From Actinomycetota bacterium (GTDB taxonomy: Bacteria; Actinomycetota; Acidimicrobiia; Acidimicrobiales; UBA8592), in the NCBI GenBank assembly GCA_002715425.1, contig PAYW01000003.1, forward strand, positions 8,948 through 23,259: a stretch of 14,312 nt of DNA. Direction: 5' to 3'. The notes beneath the pieces were generated by a model. It saw only the letters and a list, made by a program, of their open reading frames with translations. It had not been told where the DNA came from and made no database searches. Within the stretch, counting starts at the first letter, position 1. Each line of letters opens with the position of its first letter. Position numbers and translations under genes: made by a program. Below are positions 13,384-14,312 of this stretch, piece after piece.

Positions 13384-13770
13384 ATGAGTAATCCAAATGA
13401 AATATTCGAAACGTTTCTAGAATCTATGGAATCGTGCGACATCGATCGCATTCTTCAAAGTTTTACTGATCAGTCGAGCTGGCAGAATGTTCCTCATCCT
13501 GCTGCAGTTGGCATTTCTGAAATACGCTCGACATTCGAAACTATTGTTCGGCGCAGTTCTCAAATTAAATGGGACATCGTTTCCTCTTCATTTGAAGGCA
13601 CCAGAGGGTGGATCGAAAGAATTGACCGATTTTGGATCGATCAGACTGAATATTCGGTGAAATGTAATGGGGTTTTCGACTTCGATCTCAAAACATCTTC
13701 GATACTCTCTGTCCGAGATTACGTTGACTTGGGTGAATGGCGTTCTCGACTAGAAAATGCAAAGTTGTAA
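13384..13770 (+). CDS. Limonene-1,2-epoxide hydrolase-like protein (NTF2/SnoaL-like fold)
   Basis: A 128-residue cone-shaped NTF2-like protein. It carries the limonene-epoxide hydrolase active-site set: Asn35 in WQNVP, Arg79 and Asp81 in ERID, and Asp112 in RDYVD. In Rhodococcus LEH these are Asn55, Arg99, Asp101 and Asp132, so every catalytic residue is shifted by exactly 20, with no gap. The Tyr53 that helps hold the water is Trp33 here. VFDFDLKTSSILSVRDYVD matches the family's closing strand and its 'W-R-D-Y-F-D' motif. It would add water to an epoxide without a covalent intermediate. Size fits the family (about 125-150 residues). Divergent transcription from two P450s fits an epoxide made by them. 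A plain SnoaL-type binding or isomerase role is the alternative. Confidence 0.75.
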   Translation: MSNPNEIFETFLESMESCDIDRILQSFTDQSSWQNVPHPAAVGISEIRSTFETIVRRSSQIKWDIVSSSFEGTRGWIERIDRFWIDQTEYSVKCNGVFDFDLKTSSILSVRDYVDLGEWRSRLENAKL

Positions 13771-13777
13771 ACTTTGC
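13759..13777. terminator. Perfect inverted repeat in the convergent junction, candidate bidirectional terminator
   Basis: GCAAAGTT (13759-13766) and AACTTTGC (13770-13777) are exact reverse complements around GTA, covering the LEH-like stop codon, 5 bases short of the convergent amidohydrolase stop. Read on the minus strand it is followed by ATTTTCT, a weak T-tract. Confidence 0.5.
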
Positions 13778-13782
13778 TATGT

Positions 13783-14312
13783 CTATTCGTAGGCCTTCTC
13801 CCAGGTAAGAGTTTCTCCTGCCCAGTTTCCAACTTTCCAACCGGGGATACTTTGATGCACGGGCCACGGACTATTCAGATCGACGCGAACACCTCGAGAA
13901 ATTACTTCGTCGAGCCGGGATTTGTCATTTAGAATTTTAATATCTGAGGTCACATCGCCATCTACAACTATTACATCAGCGAGTTTTCCTTCTTCAAGAG
14001 TTCCGAGGCTATCTTCCATCCGCATTGTCCAGGCTCCATTTTTCGTTGAAGTAGCAATCGCTTCGACTTCGCTGAGATCAAGAACCTCCACAAAGATTTC
14101 TAGTTCTCGAGCGTGCCAGTGCCCATATGGGGTTAGAGCGAAACCGCTTTCTGACCCAGACACCAGCCGAATCCCTGCGTCATAGGCCTTTCGAATCATT
14201 TTTGCGGTTTGTTCAATCTCGCCTCGGAATATGTCTTCCATCCCAGGACTAACGCCGACCTTTGATCCAAAATCAGCCAAGTTCGCTAGAAATGTGAATG
14301 TTGGACAAATAG
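13783..14312 (-). CDS. Amidohydrolase-superfamily enzyme, C-terminal part (5' end beyond window)
   Basis: The frame stays open to the right edge; residues before the first apparent start (TTG at 14280) read ICPTFTFLANL, matching the family's 'C-P-T-x-T' strand, so the gene is cut and about 176 C-terminal residues are visible. It is a metal-dependent hydrolase of the imidazolonepropionase/prolidase-like group. Landmarks, counted from 14280: AYDAGIRLVSGSESG (32-46), AIATSTKNGAWTMRMEDSLGTLEEGKLADVIVVDGD (74-109), the typical closing domain. The metal-binding Asp expected in G-T-D-x-G appears as Glu44 (codon GAA) in GSESG. The upstream metal-binding His residues are outside the window, so activity cannot be judged. 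Substrate unknown; a cyclic amide or peptide-like compound is the family norm. Confidence 0.8.
   Translation of the reverse strand, partial: ICPTFTFLANLADFGSKVGVSPGMEDIFRGEIEQTAKMIRKAYDAGIRLVSGSESGFALTPYGHWHARELEIFVEVLDLSEVEAIATSTKNGAWTMRMEDSLGTLEEGKLADVIVVDGDVTSDIKILNDKSRLDEVISRGVRVDLNSPWPVHQSIPGWKVGNWAGETLTWEKAYE

Noticed and set aside
1..14312. A defence, toxin-antitoxin or phage system
   Set aside because: Every recognisable gene is metabolic or transport; no nuclease, toxin, integrase or structural phage protein is present.

Overview
The window looks like chromosomal DNA from a low-to-mid GC (mid-40s % by eye) actinobacterium, most likely a marine Acidimicrobiia-type lineage. This is inferred from protein style: a lipoprotein with a Cys-Gly-Asp-run plus Ser/Glu-rich linker, a fused LivM-LivG, two soluble P450s, a FAS1-type/MaoC double-hotdog dehydratase, and long runs of catabolic genes. 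No rRNA, tRNA, transposase, phage gene or CRISPR array was seen. Coding density is very high and no gene-free stretch exceeds about 180 bases.

Layout. (1) 1-1401 (+): the 3' part of an acyl-CoA synthetase that enters from the left edge. It converges on an SDR oxidoreductase (1405-2247, -). (2) After a 67-bp divergent gap come a one-domain cupin (2315-2791), a double-hotdog dehydratase that overlaps it (2781-3728) and a class II aldolase-like protein (3797-4468), all +. (3) A 177-bp regulatory gap holds a near-perfect 24-bp TetR-style palindrome. It precedes a complete branched-chain amino acid/amide-type (HAAT) ABC importer: lipoprotein binding protein (4646-5905), a strong intercistronic hairpin (5926-5956), permease (5993-6877), fused permease-ATPase (6880-8769) and second ATPase (8772-9482). 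(4) On the minus strand follow an FMN-dependent alpha-hydroxy-acid dehydrogenase (9521-10705) and two tandem paralogous cytochromes P450 (10872-12077 and 12121-13329). (5) Divergent from the P450s is a small protein (13384-13770) with the limonene-1,2-epoxide hydrolase active-site residues at exactly the known spacing. It converges on an amidohydrolase whose 5' part lies beyond the right edge (13783-14312, -).

Working model (inference): this is a catabolic island for an oxygenated, perhaps terpenoid-like or branched, organic acid or amide. The importer brings in the substrate. The P450s hydroxylate or epoxidise it, the LEH-like protein opens the epoxide, the FMN enzyme or the SDR oxidises the resulting hydroxyl groups, the CoA ligase activates an acid, and the hotdog and aldolase-fold proteins carry out later hydration or C-C steps.

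The most unusual content is the P450 pair. Both have His instead of the usual Asp/Glu before the I-helix alcohol, an insertion just after the heme-ligand loop, and a shortened N-terminus; a partner epoxide-hydrolase-like gene lies head to head with them. Several other enzymes carry substitutions at textbook catalytic positions: SDR Asn to Leu, class II aldolase Glu to Gly, hydratase-motif His to Trp, alpha-hydroxy-acid enzyme Tyr to Phe, and possibly amidohydrolase Asp to Glu. The locus may therefore do chemistry that differs from what simple family names suggest.
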